A DNA stretch of 64,000 bases from Lawsonibacter celer (GTDB lineage Bacteria; Bacillota; Clostridia; Oscillospirales; Oscillospiraceae). The notes beneath the pieces are model-generated. The model searched no databases, was not told where the DNA came from, and was given only the letters and a program-made list of their open reading frames with translations. Made by a program: the position numbers and the translations under genes. Positions 1 through 7,231 of this stretch are shown one piece after another (position 1 is the stretch's first letter; every line of letters starts with the position of its first letter). The stretch is from the NCBI RefSeq assembly GCF_014281125.1, contig NZ_JACOEA010000001.1, positions 744,001 to 808,000 of the forward strand, in the 5' to 3' direction.

Positions 1-257
1 TTCTTACTAATGTTCACAGTACGGACTTCACCGGCCCAGTCATACAGGTCAGAGAAAAGAAATCGGTGAATGGCTTTATAATGTTCGAAGTCAAAAGCCA
101 TGGACTGTGGTGCGCTCAGCCACTCAGCGTATCGGGCAGAGGAGAGGACACTCTCAATCTCATTCAGCTTTTCTTCGTCCTGAATATCAAACTTGTTGAT
201 GAGGATCGTGGTGCCTGGGTAGCAGTTGGCAGAGATAGGGTCGATGCTATATCCCAT
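1..257 (-). CDS. Fic family AMP-transferase toxin, N-terminal part (runs off the window)
   Basis: The start codon is at 257 and the frame stays open to position 1, giving 85 residues. They read like the N-terminal part of Fic/Doc proteins, with the helix HYKAIHRFLFSDLYDWAGE followed by VRTVNISK, the stretch that precedes the catalytic loop. The HPFxxGNGR motif would lie outside the window, so activity cannot be judged. Fic enzymes transfer AMP, or another nucleotide moiety, to target proteins. The gene starts 1 nt after the stop of the antitoxin gene, so the pair is co-translated. Family call firm; target unknown. Confidence 0.85.
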   Translation of the reverse strand, partial: MGYSIDPISANCYPGTTILINKFDIQDEEKLNEIESVLSSARYAEWLSAPQSMAFDFEHYKAIHRFLFSDLYDWAGEVRTVNISK

Positions 258-258
258 A

Positions 259-429
259 TCACACCGCCTTTGCAGGACGGGCCAGGATCTCCTTTACGAG
301 GTCGGCCACGGACACTTCGCCGCTCATGAGCCGGACGCAGTCTTTTTCTGTCTGTTCCGTAACATCAAAGCCTTCCATGCGGGTAGATGCAAGGGCGCTG
401 CGCAGCGCTTCATATTCACGTTCGCTCAT
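259..429 (-). CDS. VbhA-family antitoxin
   Basis: A 56-residue protein. The ATG at 429 is preferred over the one at 450 because a GGGAGGT ribosome site lies about 7 nt upstream of it. The stretch STRMEG fits the inhibitory helix motif (S/T)xxxE(G/N) that blocks ATP in the Fic active site, and it is followed by the usual FDVTEQ segment. Antitoxin before toxin with a 1-nt gap is the normal VbhA-VbhT order. The ribosome site abuts the terminator-like hairpin of tRNA-Thr, so the gene has little or no room for its own promoter. Confidence 0.85.
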   Translation of the reverse strand: MSEREYEALRSALASTRMEGFDVTEQTEKDCVRLMSGEVSVADLVKEILARPAKAV

Positions 430-440
430 ACAGACACCTC

Positions 441-478
441 CCAAAAACAAAAAGTCCGTCAGAACAACTGACGGACTT
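441..478 (-). terminator. Intrinsic terminator after tRNA-Thr
   Basis: An 11-bp perfect stem (452-462 with 468-478) and 5-nt loop is followed on the minus strand by an interrupted T-run. It starts 3 nt past the tRNA 3' end. The same stretch runs straight into the ribosome site of the VbhA gene, so it may also act as an attenuator for that operon. Confidence 0.75.
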
Positions 479-480
479 AA

Positions 481-556
481 TGGAGCTGGTAAGCGGACTT
501 GAACCGCTGGCCTGCTGATTACGAATCAGCTGCTCTACCGACTGAGCTATACCAGC
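481..556 (-). tRNA. tRNA-Thr (anticodon CGT)
   Basis: A complete cloverleaf can be folded on the minus strand: acceptor GCTGGTA/TACCAGC, D-arm AGCTCAGTCGGTAGAGCA, anticodon loop TTCGTAA (anticodon CGT, reading ACG) and T-arm with GGTTCAAGTCC. CCA is encoded. Its 3' side faces the Fic/antitoxin segment, a common arrangement at integration sites. Confidence 0.93.
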
Positions 557-638
557 ATATGAGAACCAGCTCTCCGTCAGGTTCTGTTTTTAGTTTACCA
601 CATTTGCTGCCGTTTGAAAAGATAATCCTTACGGACAA

Positions 639-691
639 TCAGCGACCTGCTGATTACGAATCAGCTGCTCTACCGACTGAGCTACACCAGC
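639..691 (-). pseudogene. Decayed tRNA-Thr copy
   Basis: The 5' two-thirds of the tRNA-Thr at 481-556 is repeated here almost perfectly: acceptor 5' strand, D-arm and the whole anticodon arm with CGT, differing by one base over about 48 nt. The variable loop, T-arm and 3' acceptor strand are shortened and no longer pair, and there is no CCA. It is therefore a tRNA pseudogene, either from tandem duplication and decay or left by recombination in the neighbouring tRNA. Confidence 0.75.
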
Positions 692-879
692 ATTTCACTT
701 ATATTCTGCCGGGGTAAGATTATACCATACTCTTTTCGCCTCGTCAATGGCCCATTTCCTGATTCGGATTGTGCCATCACACAGCAAAATACTCTCCGTA
801 TAATTTTCCTCTCGATGACAGGCCTATTGCAAATTCCGCCGGCCTTTCCTCTAAAAGCGCGCTCTTCTAAAACAGGTAA

Positions 880-1190
880 AAATCGGTAATCTCCTGACTT
901 GTTTTAAAAAATCCTTGATTCTAATAAAATCTATTATTTTTTTATTTTATTTTTTTGGAAAAATCTTCATTCTATATTTACATAAATTAATTTTATAATT
1001 ATTTCTACTAAAAGTTATCCACATTTTACACCTCTTTTTCCACAGGTGTTTTTCTGTTTTATCTCAACCACTTCTGAGCTTTTCCACATTATTTTGCACA
1101 TCCAAAAATTTAATTTCTTTTTTTCGTATATCTCTCTTTTAGTTTACATAAAGAAAAATCAAACCAATACAGCAAATGAATCGCTTCTTT
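880..1190. other. AT-rich intergenic block with DnaA-box-like sites
   Basis: About 300 bp of very AT-rich, non-coding DNA inside a GC-rich neighbourhood. It contains one perfect DnaA box TTATCCACA (1015-1023) and two one-mismatch versions TTTTCCACA (1036-1044 and 1080-1088), all in the same orientation. Spacings are 21 and 44 nt, near whole numbers of helical turns. No replication gene is next to it, and the genes to the right point towards it, which argues against a primary origin. I see no gene in it. Confidence 0.5.
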
Positions 1191-1192
1191 TG

Positions 1193-1224
1193 CAAAAAGG
1201 AAGGGCTGATGATTCAGCCCTTCC
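1193..1224 (-). terminator. Terminator of the polA-tsaD operon
   Basis: An 11-bp GC-rich perfect stem (1199-1209 with 1214-1224) with a 4-nt loop, followed on the minus strand by five T. The tsaD stop codon lies inside the hairpin (1214-1216). Confidence 0.85.
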
Positions 1225-2224
1225 CAATGTCCCGGTTGGCATAGGCGTTCAGGTCCATCCCCGCCCGCCGGCCGGCGCAATATTCATAATAGCCCTGGCA
1301 GCCGATCATGGCCCCGTTATCCCCGCACAGGGAGAGAGCGGGCAGAAAAAGCCTGTCCCCGCTTGCGCGGCAGGCCCGCTCCAGGTCAGACCGAATCCGG
1401 GTGTTGGCGGCCACGCCGCCGGCCACGGCCACCTTGCCGTATCCCCTGCTGCGGGCGGCCTCCATGGCCCGGGGCACCAGGGTGTCGCTCACTGCGGCGG
1501 CAAAGGAGGCCGCCAGGCCGGGCAGGTCCAGTACCTCTCCCTTCTGCGCGGCGTTATGGGCCAGGTTGAGCACCGCAGTCTTGAGCCCGGAGAAGGACAT
1601 GTCCAAGGGTGCCCCCTCCACGTGGGCGCGGGGCAGCTCATAACGGGTATCGTCCCCGCCCTGGGCCAGAGCGTCCATGGGGGCGCCGCCGGGATAGCCG
1701 ATGCCAAGCACCCGTGCCACCTTGTCAAAGCACTCCCCCGCCGCATCGTCCCGGGTGGCACCCAGCACCTCCATCTCGGTATAGGAGCGCACGTCCACAA
1801 TGGCGGTGGTGCCGCCTGAGACACACAGGCAGACGAAGGGTGGCTCCAGGTCCGGATGGGTGATGTAGTTGGCCGCAATATGGCCCCGCACATGGTGGAC
1901 GGGCACCAGCGGCACGCCCAGGCCATAGGATGCTGCCTTAGCGAAATTGACCCCCACCAGCACCGCGCCGATGAGACCAGGGGCGTAGGTCACCGCCACC
2001 GCGTCCACCTCTCCCCTGCCGATCCCGGCCAGTTCCATGGCCTGATCCGTCAGGGAAGCGATGGCCTCAATGTGCTTGCGGGAGGCGATTTCCGGCACTA
2101 CGCCGCCATAGAGGGCGTGCATATCCGCCTGGGAGGCGATGGCGTCCGAAAGGACGGTGCGGCCGTCCCGCACCACCGCCACTGCGGTCTCATCACAGGA
2201 GGATTCAAAAGCCAGTATATTCAT
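1214..2224 (-). CDS. tsaD: tRNA N6-threonylcarbamoyladenosine transferase TsaD
   Basis: 336 residues, the normal length for the family. TsaD joins the threonylcarbamoyl group to A37 of ANN-decoding tRNAs, working with TsaB and TsaE. The N-terminus MNILAFESSCDET and the metal-binding HHVRGH segment are the hallmarks of the ASKHA fold. The longer open frame upstream of 2224 lies antisense to nothing conserved and is rejected as N-terminus. It is the last gene of the polA-rimI-GNAT-tsaD run. tsaB, a frequent neighbour, is not in this cluster. Confidence 0.96.
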   Translation of the reverse strand: MNILAFESSCDETAVAVVRDGRTVLSDAIASQADMHALYGGVVPEIASRKHIEAIASLTDQAMELAGIGRGEVDAVAVTYAPGLIGAVLVGVNFAKAASYGLGVPLVPVHHVRGHIAANYITHPDLEPPFVCLCVSGGTTAIVDVRSYTEMEVLGATRDDAAGECFDKVARVLGIGYPGGAPMDALAQGGDDTRYELPRAHVEGAPLDMSFSGLKTAVLNLAHNAAQKGEVLDLPGLAASFAAAVSDTLVPRAMEAARSRGYGKVAVAGGVAANTRIRSDLERACRASGDRLFLPALSLCGDNGAMIGCQGYYEYCAGRRAGMDLNAYANRDIGKG

Positions 2225-2243
2225 GAAACAAGGACCTCTTTTC

Positions 2244-2837
2244 TCAGTCCAGCCACCGCTCGGCCGGAACAATGGCCTCACCGGGGTACAGGGGAATCTG
2301 GAAATACCGGCGCAGGCGCGGGGGCACAAATACATCGTCATAGGCCGCCTGGTGCATCGCCAGCACCGCCTGGTCGTCCGTCTCCGGACCCCGGTATAAA
2401 CAGTTATAGTGGACGCCGAAGAGGGCACACTCATAGTCCAGCACCCGGAAGCCATTGCGCCGGTAAAACCCCAGCCGCCGGCGGCGCAGCTCGTTCACCG
2501 CCGGGTCCGCATCGTCGGGGGCCTCCGCCTCTCCGAACAGATGCCCATAGCGCCCGGCCAGCAGATCCAGGATGCGCCCACCCAGGCCGCCGCTGCGCTG
2601 TCCGTCCAGGACCGCCAGGTATTCCAGAAGGCTCCCCTGTCCACCTTGTGCCGTCCACACCATGGCGTAGCCCCGGACCTGTCCGTCCTCCTCCGCGGCC
2701 AGCGGGTCATACCGGCCGGTCTCCACCAGCCGCCGGATGGCGGTCAGGGGCTTGCGCTCCGCATCCGGAAAATCCTTTACCATGTGGATATTGTAGAGCT
2801 GTTCCAGCTCATGATCACTCAGTATACGCAGTTTCAT
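2244..2837 (-). CDS. GNAT family N-acetyltransferase
   Basis: 197 residues with a GNAT-like core: the acetyl-CoA-binding region around LLEYLAVLDGQRSGGLGGR and the later helix-strand FYRRNGFRVLDYE. Start taken at the ATG at 2837, with a TTG two codons upstream as an alternative. It overlaps the 3' end of rimI by 23 nt and precedes tsaD by 19 nt, so it is translated as part of the operon. Substrate unknown. The C-terminal 60 residues lie outside the core fold. Confidence 0.8.
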   Translation of the reverse strand: MKLRILSDHELEQLYNIHMVKDFPDAERKPLTAIRRLVETGRYDPLAAEEDGQVRGYAMVWTAQGGQGSLLEYLAVLDGQRSGGLGGRILDLLAGRYGHLFGEAEAPDDADPAVNELRRRRLGFYRRNGFRVLDYECALFGVHYNCLYRGPETDDQAVLAMHQAAYDDVFVPPRLRRYFQIPLYPGEAIVPAERWLD

Positions 2838-3279
2838 GTGCAAACTCCAATGTCATAATCAGCGCATCCTCACGGGTATCCGCATAATATCTCTTCCGGC
2901 GGCCCACCGCCGCAAAGCCCAGCTTCTCATACAGGGCGATGGCCGGGGCATTGCCCTCCCGCACCTCCAGGGTGAGGAAAGCCAGGTGAGCCCGCCCAAA
3001 GCGCAGATAGGCCTCCAGAATGGCCTCCGCCACACCCTGCCGCCGGCAGGCCGGCGCCACGGCGATGCGCTCCAGGCTGCCCTCGTCCAGCACAGCCTGC
3101 ACCGCGGCGTAGCCCAGAACCGTTCCGTCCTCCCCCTGGGCCACCACCAGGGAGATCAGCTCGTTATAGAGCTCCTCCTCCAGCAGGCGCTCAGACCAGG
3201 GATCGGAGAAGCATGCCCGCTCCAGCGCCGCTACCTGCGGCAGGTGGGAGCGGTCCATGGGGACCAGCTTATAGTTCAT
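2815..3279 (-). CDS. rimI: Ribosomal protein S18 alanine N-acetyltransferase RimI
   Basis: 154 residues, typical RimI size. GNAT signature: IAVAPACRRQGVAEAIL is the acetyl-CoA loop, followed by LEVREGNAPAIALYEKLGF, a stretch nearly diagnostic for RimI. It acetylates protein N-termini, classically S18. It begins 1 nt after the polA stop. RimI next to tsaD is a widespread arrangement. Confidence 0.92.
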   Translation of the reverse strand: MNYKLVPMDRSHLPQVAALERACFSDPWSERLLEEELYNELISLVVAQGEDGTVLGYAAVQAVLDEGSLERIAVAPACRRQGVAEAILEAYLRFGRAHLAFLTLEVREGNAPAIALYEKLGFAAVGRRKRYYADTREDALIMTLEFAHETAYTE

Positions 3280-3280
3280 A

Positions 3281-5935
3281 TCAGCCCTTCGCCTCCGCCC
3301 AGCTCGTTCCGCTGTGGGCCTCCGCCGTCAGCGGGACGGCCAGATCCATCACGTGTTCCATCTCCTCGGTCAGCAGGGACTGCACCTGCCCGGCCTCCTC
3401 CTGCGTACATTCCACAATGAGCTCATCGTGGACCTGGAGCACCAGCCGGGCCCTCCGCCCCTCCCGCTTCAGCCGCCGGTCCACATGGAGCATGGCCAGC
3501 TTGATGATGTCCGCCGCTGTGCCCTGGATGGGCATATTCAGGGCCACACGCTCTCCAAAGGAGCGCAGGTTGAAATTGGAGGACTTGAGCTCGGGCAGCC
3601 AGCGGCGGCGGCCCAGCAGGGTGGTCACATAGCCGTCCTTCTTGGCCTGCTCCACCACATCCGTCATATAGGCCCGCACGCCGGAATAGTGCTCAAAGTA
3701 GCGCTCCATATACTCCTTGGCCTCGTAGGTGGGCACCCCGATATCCTGGGCGAGGGAGAAGGCCGAAATGCCGTAGACGATGCCGAAGTTCACCGCCTTG
3801 GCCCGGCGGCGCATCTCATGGGTGACCTCCTCCGCCGGCACGCCGAACACCTGGGCGGCGGTGGCGGTGTGGATGTCCCGGCCGGAGCGGAAGTCGTCAA
3901 TCATGTGCGCGTCCCCGGCGATGTGGGCCAGCAGGCGCAACTCGATCTGGGAGTAATCCGCGTCCACCAGCACCATGCCGGGCCCGGAAACAAACATTTT
4001 GCGCAGCTCGGCCCCCAGCTCGGTGCGCACCGGGATGTTCTGGAGATTGGGCTCCACGGAGCTCAGCCGCCCGGTGGCGGTCACCGTGTTCTGGAAGGAG
4101 GTGTGGATCCGCCCGTCCGGCGCAATGACCTTGGAAAGGCCGTCCACATAGGTGCTCTTGAGCTTGGCGTACTGGCGGTACTCCAGGATCACGTCAATGA
4201 TCTCGTGCGCGCCCCGCAGCTTGTCCAGCACCTCGGCATTGGTGGAATACCCCGTTTTCGTCTTTTTGACCGGCGGCAGGCCCAGCTTGTCGAAGAGGAT
4301 GCGCCCCAGCTGCTGGGTGGAGTTGATGTTGAACCGCTCCCCCGCCAGCTCATAAATCCTGGCCTCGTGCCTGGCAATGCGCGCATCCAGCATGACCCCG
4401 AATTCCGCCAGCGCCTTCCGGTCCACCAGCATCCCGGCCCGCTCCATCTCCGCCAGCACCCGGCACAGGGGCAGGTCCACCTTTTCGTATACCTGCTCGA
4501 GCCCCAACTCCGCCAGGCGTGGGGCGAGAGCGCTGTAGAGCAGGTCGATCAGGGAGGCATGGCTCATCATCGCGCCCATGGGCCCCACCGGGTCGCCCAG
4601 CGGACCAAAGGCGTCCGGGTCGAGGTAGAGCTTGGCCTTGGGCGCTTCAAAATTGAAATAGGTCACCGCCAGCTTCTCCAGATCATAGCTCCCGTCGGTG
4701 GGGGCCAGCAGATAGGCCGCCAGAGCGGTGTCAAACACAAAGCCTTCGGGACTGAGTCCCTCCGCTAGCAGCGCGTGTATCAGGTCCTTCACATTGTGGG
4801 AGACCTTTTTGACGTCCGCGGCAAAGAGCCCCCGGAGGAAGTCGTTGTAGCACTCCAGCCGGCCCGAAATAAACAGGGCCGCCCGGCCCGGGTTTTTCTC
4901 TCCCCATTCCACGCATATGGCGTTCAGATCGGGCAACGCCAGTACGCTCACGTGGTCCCGCGTCCGCCAGAGGGAGAGCAGCTCCTCCATTCGCTCCCGT
5001 TTCGTGACCACCTCGCTCTCGCAGCTCCCCACCTGCGCCGGCGATACCGAGGCGTCCCCTTGAACGGCCTTCAGGCCCAGCTTTTCAATCAGCTTGGCAA
5101 ATTCCAGCTTGAGGAACAGCTCATACAGCGCCGGGGCGTTGGGCTCCCGCCGGCGGGCATCCTCCGGTGAAAAATCCAGGGGCGCATCGCAGCGAATGGT
5201 GGCCAGCTTGTAGGAGAGCCTGGCCTGTTCCCGTCCCTCCTCCAGCTTTTTCCGCACGGCTGGCTTGGCCTCCACCTCGTCCAGGCCGTCATAGATGGCC
5301 GACACGCTCTGGTAGCGCTGTATCAGGTCCATAGCTGTCTTTTCCCCGATGCCCTTGACGCCGGGGATATTGTCGCTAGCGTCCCCCATCAGGGCCTTTA
5401 GGTCGATGATATGGATGGGGTCAAAGCCGTAGTCCGCCCGGAAGGAATCCGGGGTCATCTCCTTGGTGGTAGTCTGCCCCATCCGGGTGGACACCAGCTT
5501 CACCCGGGTGGTATTGGTGACCAACTGGAGGGAGTCCTTGTCCCCGGTGACGATGACGGTATCCCACCCCGCCGCCGTATCCTTCACGGAGATGGTCCCA
5601 ATGAGGTCGTCCGCCTCCCACCCCTCCATCTGGTAGCGGGGGATGTTCATCGCGTCCAGCACATCCTTGAGTATGGGCAGCTGGGCCGCCAACTCGTCCG
5701 GCATGCCCTTGCGCTGGGCCTTGTAGCCCTCATAGGCCAGATGCCGGAAGGTGGGGGCGCGCATATCGAAGGTGCAGCACAGAGCGTCTGGGCGCTCCTC
5801 GTCCAGCAGCTTGAGCAGGATATTGATAAAGCCGTAGACGGCGTTGGTGGGAGTCCCGTCCCGGGTGGTGAGCAACCGGATTCCGTAAAAGGCCCGGTTG
5901 ATAATGGAATTGCCGTCAATGACCATGAGTTTCAT
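3281..5935 (-). CDS. polA: DNA polymerase I
   Basis: 884 residues starting at MKLMVIDGNS, with GGGAGGATC upstream; the longer frame to 6130 crosses a terminator and promoter and is not coding. N-terminal 5' nuclease (TGDKDSLQLV and the helix-hairpin-helix GVKGIGEKTA), a central 3'-5' exonuclease-like domain in which I cannot find the usual DxE metal site, and a C-terminal polymerase with motif A VDADYSQIELR, motif B RRRAKAVNFGIVYG and motif C VHDELI. The apparent lack of proofreading residues is usual for Firmicutes PolA. It fills gaps after repair and Okazaki processing. Confidence 0.97.
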   Translation of the reverse strand: MKLMVIDGNSIINRAFYGIRLLTTRDGTPTNAVYGFINILLKLLDEERPDALCCTFDMRAPTFRHLAYEGYKAQRKGMPDELAAQLPILKDVLDAMNIPRYQMEGWEADDLIGTISVKDTAAGWDTVIVTGDKDSLQLVTNTTRVKLVSTRMGQTTTKEMTPDSFRADYGFDPIHIIDLKALMGDASDNIPGVKGIGEKTAMDLIQRYQSVSAIYDGLDEVEAKPAVRKKLEEGREQARLSYKLATIRCDAPLDFSPEDARRREPNAPALYELFLKLEFAKLIEKLGLKAVQGDASVSPAQVGSCESEVVTKRERMEELLSLWRTRDHVSVLALPDLNAICVEWGEKNPGRAALFISGRLECYNDFLRGLFAADVKKVSHNVKDLIHALLAEGLSPEGFVFDTALAAYLLAPTDGSYDLEKLAVTYFNFEAPKAKLYLDPDAFGPLGDPVGPMGAMMSHASLIDLLYSALAPRLAELGLEQVYEKVDLPLCRVLAEMERAGMLVDRKALAEFGVMLDARIARHEARIYELAGERFNINSTQQLGRILFDKLGLPPVKKTKTGYSTNAEVLDKLRGAHEIIDVILEYRQYAKLKSTYVDGLSKVIAPDGRIHTSFQNTVTATGRLSSVEPNLQNIPVRTELGAELRKMFVSGPGMVLVDADYSQIELRLLAHIAGDAHMIDDFRSGRDIHTATAAQVFGVPAEEVTHEMRRRAKAVNFGIVYGISAFSLAQDIGVPTYEAKEYMERYFEHYSGVRAYMTDVVEQAKKDGYVTTLLGRRRWLPELKSSNFNLRSFGERVALNMPIQGTAADIIKLAMLHVDRRLKREGRRARLVLQVHDELIVECTQEEAGQVQSLLTEEMEHVMDLAVPLTAEAHSGTSWAEAKG

Positions 5936-5975
5936 GGAAGATCCTCCCAGTTCAGAAATACCAACAGGTAAAGAT

Positions 5976-6004
5976 ATTATACCACGCAATACCGATTTAG
6001 TCAA
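5976..6004 (-). promoter_or_regulatory. Promoter of the polA operon
   Basis: A near-consensus sigma-A promoter: -35 TTGACT (5999-6004), 17-bp spacer, -10 TATAAT (5976-5981). The -35 box overlaps the T-run of the terminator of the upstream sigma-factor operon. Confidence 0.88.
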
Positions 6005-6037
6005 AAACCCGGGCAGCCCCACAGGGCTGCCCGGGTT
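6003..6037 (-). terminator. Terminator of the ECF sigma operon
   Basis: A 14-bp GC-rich perfect stem (6006-6019 with 6024-6037) followed by five T on the minus strand. It ends inside the -35 region of the polA promoter. Confidence 0.9.
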
Positions 6038-6050
6038 GGTGCCGTCCGGC

Positions 6051-6608
6051 TTATTCTTCTGTTGTAGTGATAACAGATTCGGTGACCATAGACACCCCGC
6101 ACTCTTCCATATCCCTGCCGGCGGGTACAATGCTGGTAACCGCCTGGGGCTTGCCCTCCTCGTTTAAGGTAACCTCCACCTGGACGGAAGCGCCCTCATC
6201 CCCATACGCCCACAGATAGCTGCCCTTCTCGTTCAGGGCATCGGTAATGTCGGTCTCCTGACCATCCACGGTCAGGAGCACACGGCCTTCCCGCTCCTCC
6301 ACGCTGACCTCCGGATAGGCCAGGGCAACAACCTGCTCTCCGGTATCCATGGTCAGATCCTGCCGGTATTCCCCCACGGCCACAGAGGATCGGATCGCGG
6401 TCATGATCCCCTCCAGCACCTCTGGATTGGCGGCACTGACCGAGATCACCAGCAAGGCGCACAGGGCGGCGGCGATCAGGCCCACACGCAGAGGGCGGCG
6501 GACGGAGTTCTTCTTGGTCTGTTCTGTCATGGCAATGACCTCCTGTAATTTGTCCTCAGAGAGACACAACTCTGAGCATCGTTCACGGTATGCGTTCAGG
6601 TCGTACAT
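6051..6608 (-). CDS. Membrane-anchored putative anti-sigma protein
   Basis: 185 residues. A short cytoplasmic N-terminal part of about 40 residues, one transmembrane helix (LRVGLIAAALCALLVISVSA) and an extracytoplasmic domain of about 125 residues with no motif I recognise. The gene overlaps the end of the sigma-factor gene by 13 nt. Size, topology and position are those of anti-sigma factors that hold an ECF sigma factor at the membrane. No zinc-binding anti-sigma motif is visible, so the role is inferred from context. Confidence 0.65.
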   Translation of the reverse strand: MYDLNAYRERCSELCLSEDKLQEVIAMTEQTKKNSVRRPLRVGLIAAALCALLVISVSAANPEVLEGIMTAIRSSVAVGEYRQDLTMDTGEQVVALAYPEVSVEEREGRVLLTVDGQETDITDALNEKGSYLWAYGDEGASVQVEVTLNEEGKPQAVTSIVPAGRDMEECGVSMVTESVITTTEE

Positions 6609-7102
6609 ATGGGTTCCCCTTTCCCCTCTTCTTCCGCTTCGGACAGCGTCTTCCGCAGCCGGCCCCGGGCCCGCTGCAGCCAGGTCTGGACGGTGGACGG
6701 ATTGACGCCCATGGCTGCGGCCGCCTCTTTGACGGAACAGCCCTCGTAGTAGTAGAGATACACGCTCAAGCGGTACTTGGCATCCAGGGCCATCACCGCC
6801 TGGAATACCTCCTCCTTCCGGGTGTCTCCCGGCGGCGGCAGCTCGTCACGCTCATCCAGCGGCACGGCGTGCCGCCGCCAGAAGGAGCGCAGCAGCTTCC
6901 GGCTCTCATTCACCGTCACCCGCAGCAACCAGTGCTTCATATGGTCTCCCCCTTCAAAGCAGCTCTCCTGCTGGTACAGCTTCAGCAGCACGGTCTGGAC
7001 TACGTCCTCCGCGTCCGCCCGGTTCTTCAGCGCGTGATAGGCCACCCGGTAGAGCATGTCGCCATAGGCTCGGGCCGCCTGTTCAAATGTCTCATCCGTC
7101 AT
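6596..7102 (-). CDS. ECF-type RNA polymerase sigma factor
   Basis: 168 residues. Region 2 is seen in DMLYRVAYHALKNRADAEDVVQ, with the DAEDxxQ motif used in promoter melting. Region 4 is seen in YYYEGCSVKEAAAAMGV and STVQTWLQRARGRLRK, the -35-binding helix-turn-helix. It directs RNA polymerase to a small regulon, probably including its own operon. The overlapping downstream gene is the likely anti-sigma partner. A perfect 16-nt palindrome lies just upstream (7130-7145). Confidence 0.92.
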   Translation of the reverse strand: MTDETFEQAARAYGDMLYRVAYHALKNRADAEDVVQTVLLKLYQQESCFEGGDHMKHWLLRVTVNESRKLLRSFWRRHAVPLDERDELPPPGDTRKEEVFQAVMALDAKYRLSVYLYYYEGCSVKEAAAAMGVNPSTVQTWLQRARGRLRKTLSEAEEEGKGEPICTT

Positions 7103-7129
7103 GGGAACTCCCTTTCTTCCTGATGGTCT

Positions 7130-7145
7130 GTGAAAGGCCTTTCAC
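7130..7145. promoter_or_regulatory. Perfect 16-nt palindrome upstream of the sigma gene
   Basis: GTGAAAGGCCTTTCAC is fully self-complementary and lies 28 nt before the sigma start codon. It has no loop and no T-run, so it looks like a binding site for a dimeric regulator rather than a terminator. Confidence 0.45.
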
Positions 7146-7198
7146 TCTTAATACCCGCCGGAAAGCGGAAATATCTCACCACAGAATAATTTTTACAG

Positions 7199-7230
7199 AA
7201 AAAAGGGCGCCCGCTGTGCGGGCGCCCTTT
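7199..7230 (-). terminator. Terminator of the MATE gene
   Basis: A 13-bp perfect stem (7202-7214 with 7218-7230) with a 3-nt loop, then T residues on the minus strand, starting 2 nt past the stop codon of the exporter gene. Confidence 0.9.
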
Positions 7231-7231
7231 G

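Noticed and set aside
970-1165. Possible dif site (XerC/D target)
   Set aside because: AGTTTACATAA near 1142-1152 equals one half of the Bacillus dif, but the other half-site is not recognisable.
880-1190. Chromosomal replication origin
   Set aside because: DnaA boxes are present, but no dnaA, dnaN or rpmH nearby and the genes to the right are directed towards it.
1856-2887. Long plus-strand frames opposite tsaD, GNAT, polA, cysS, rimO
   Set aside because: GC-rich antisense shadows of strong conserved genes, with histidine/glycine/proline-rich translations and no ribosome sites.
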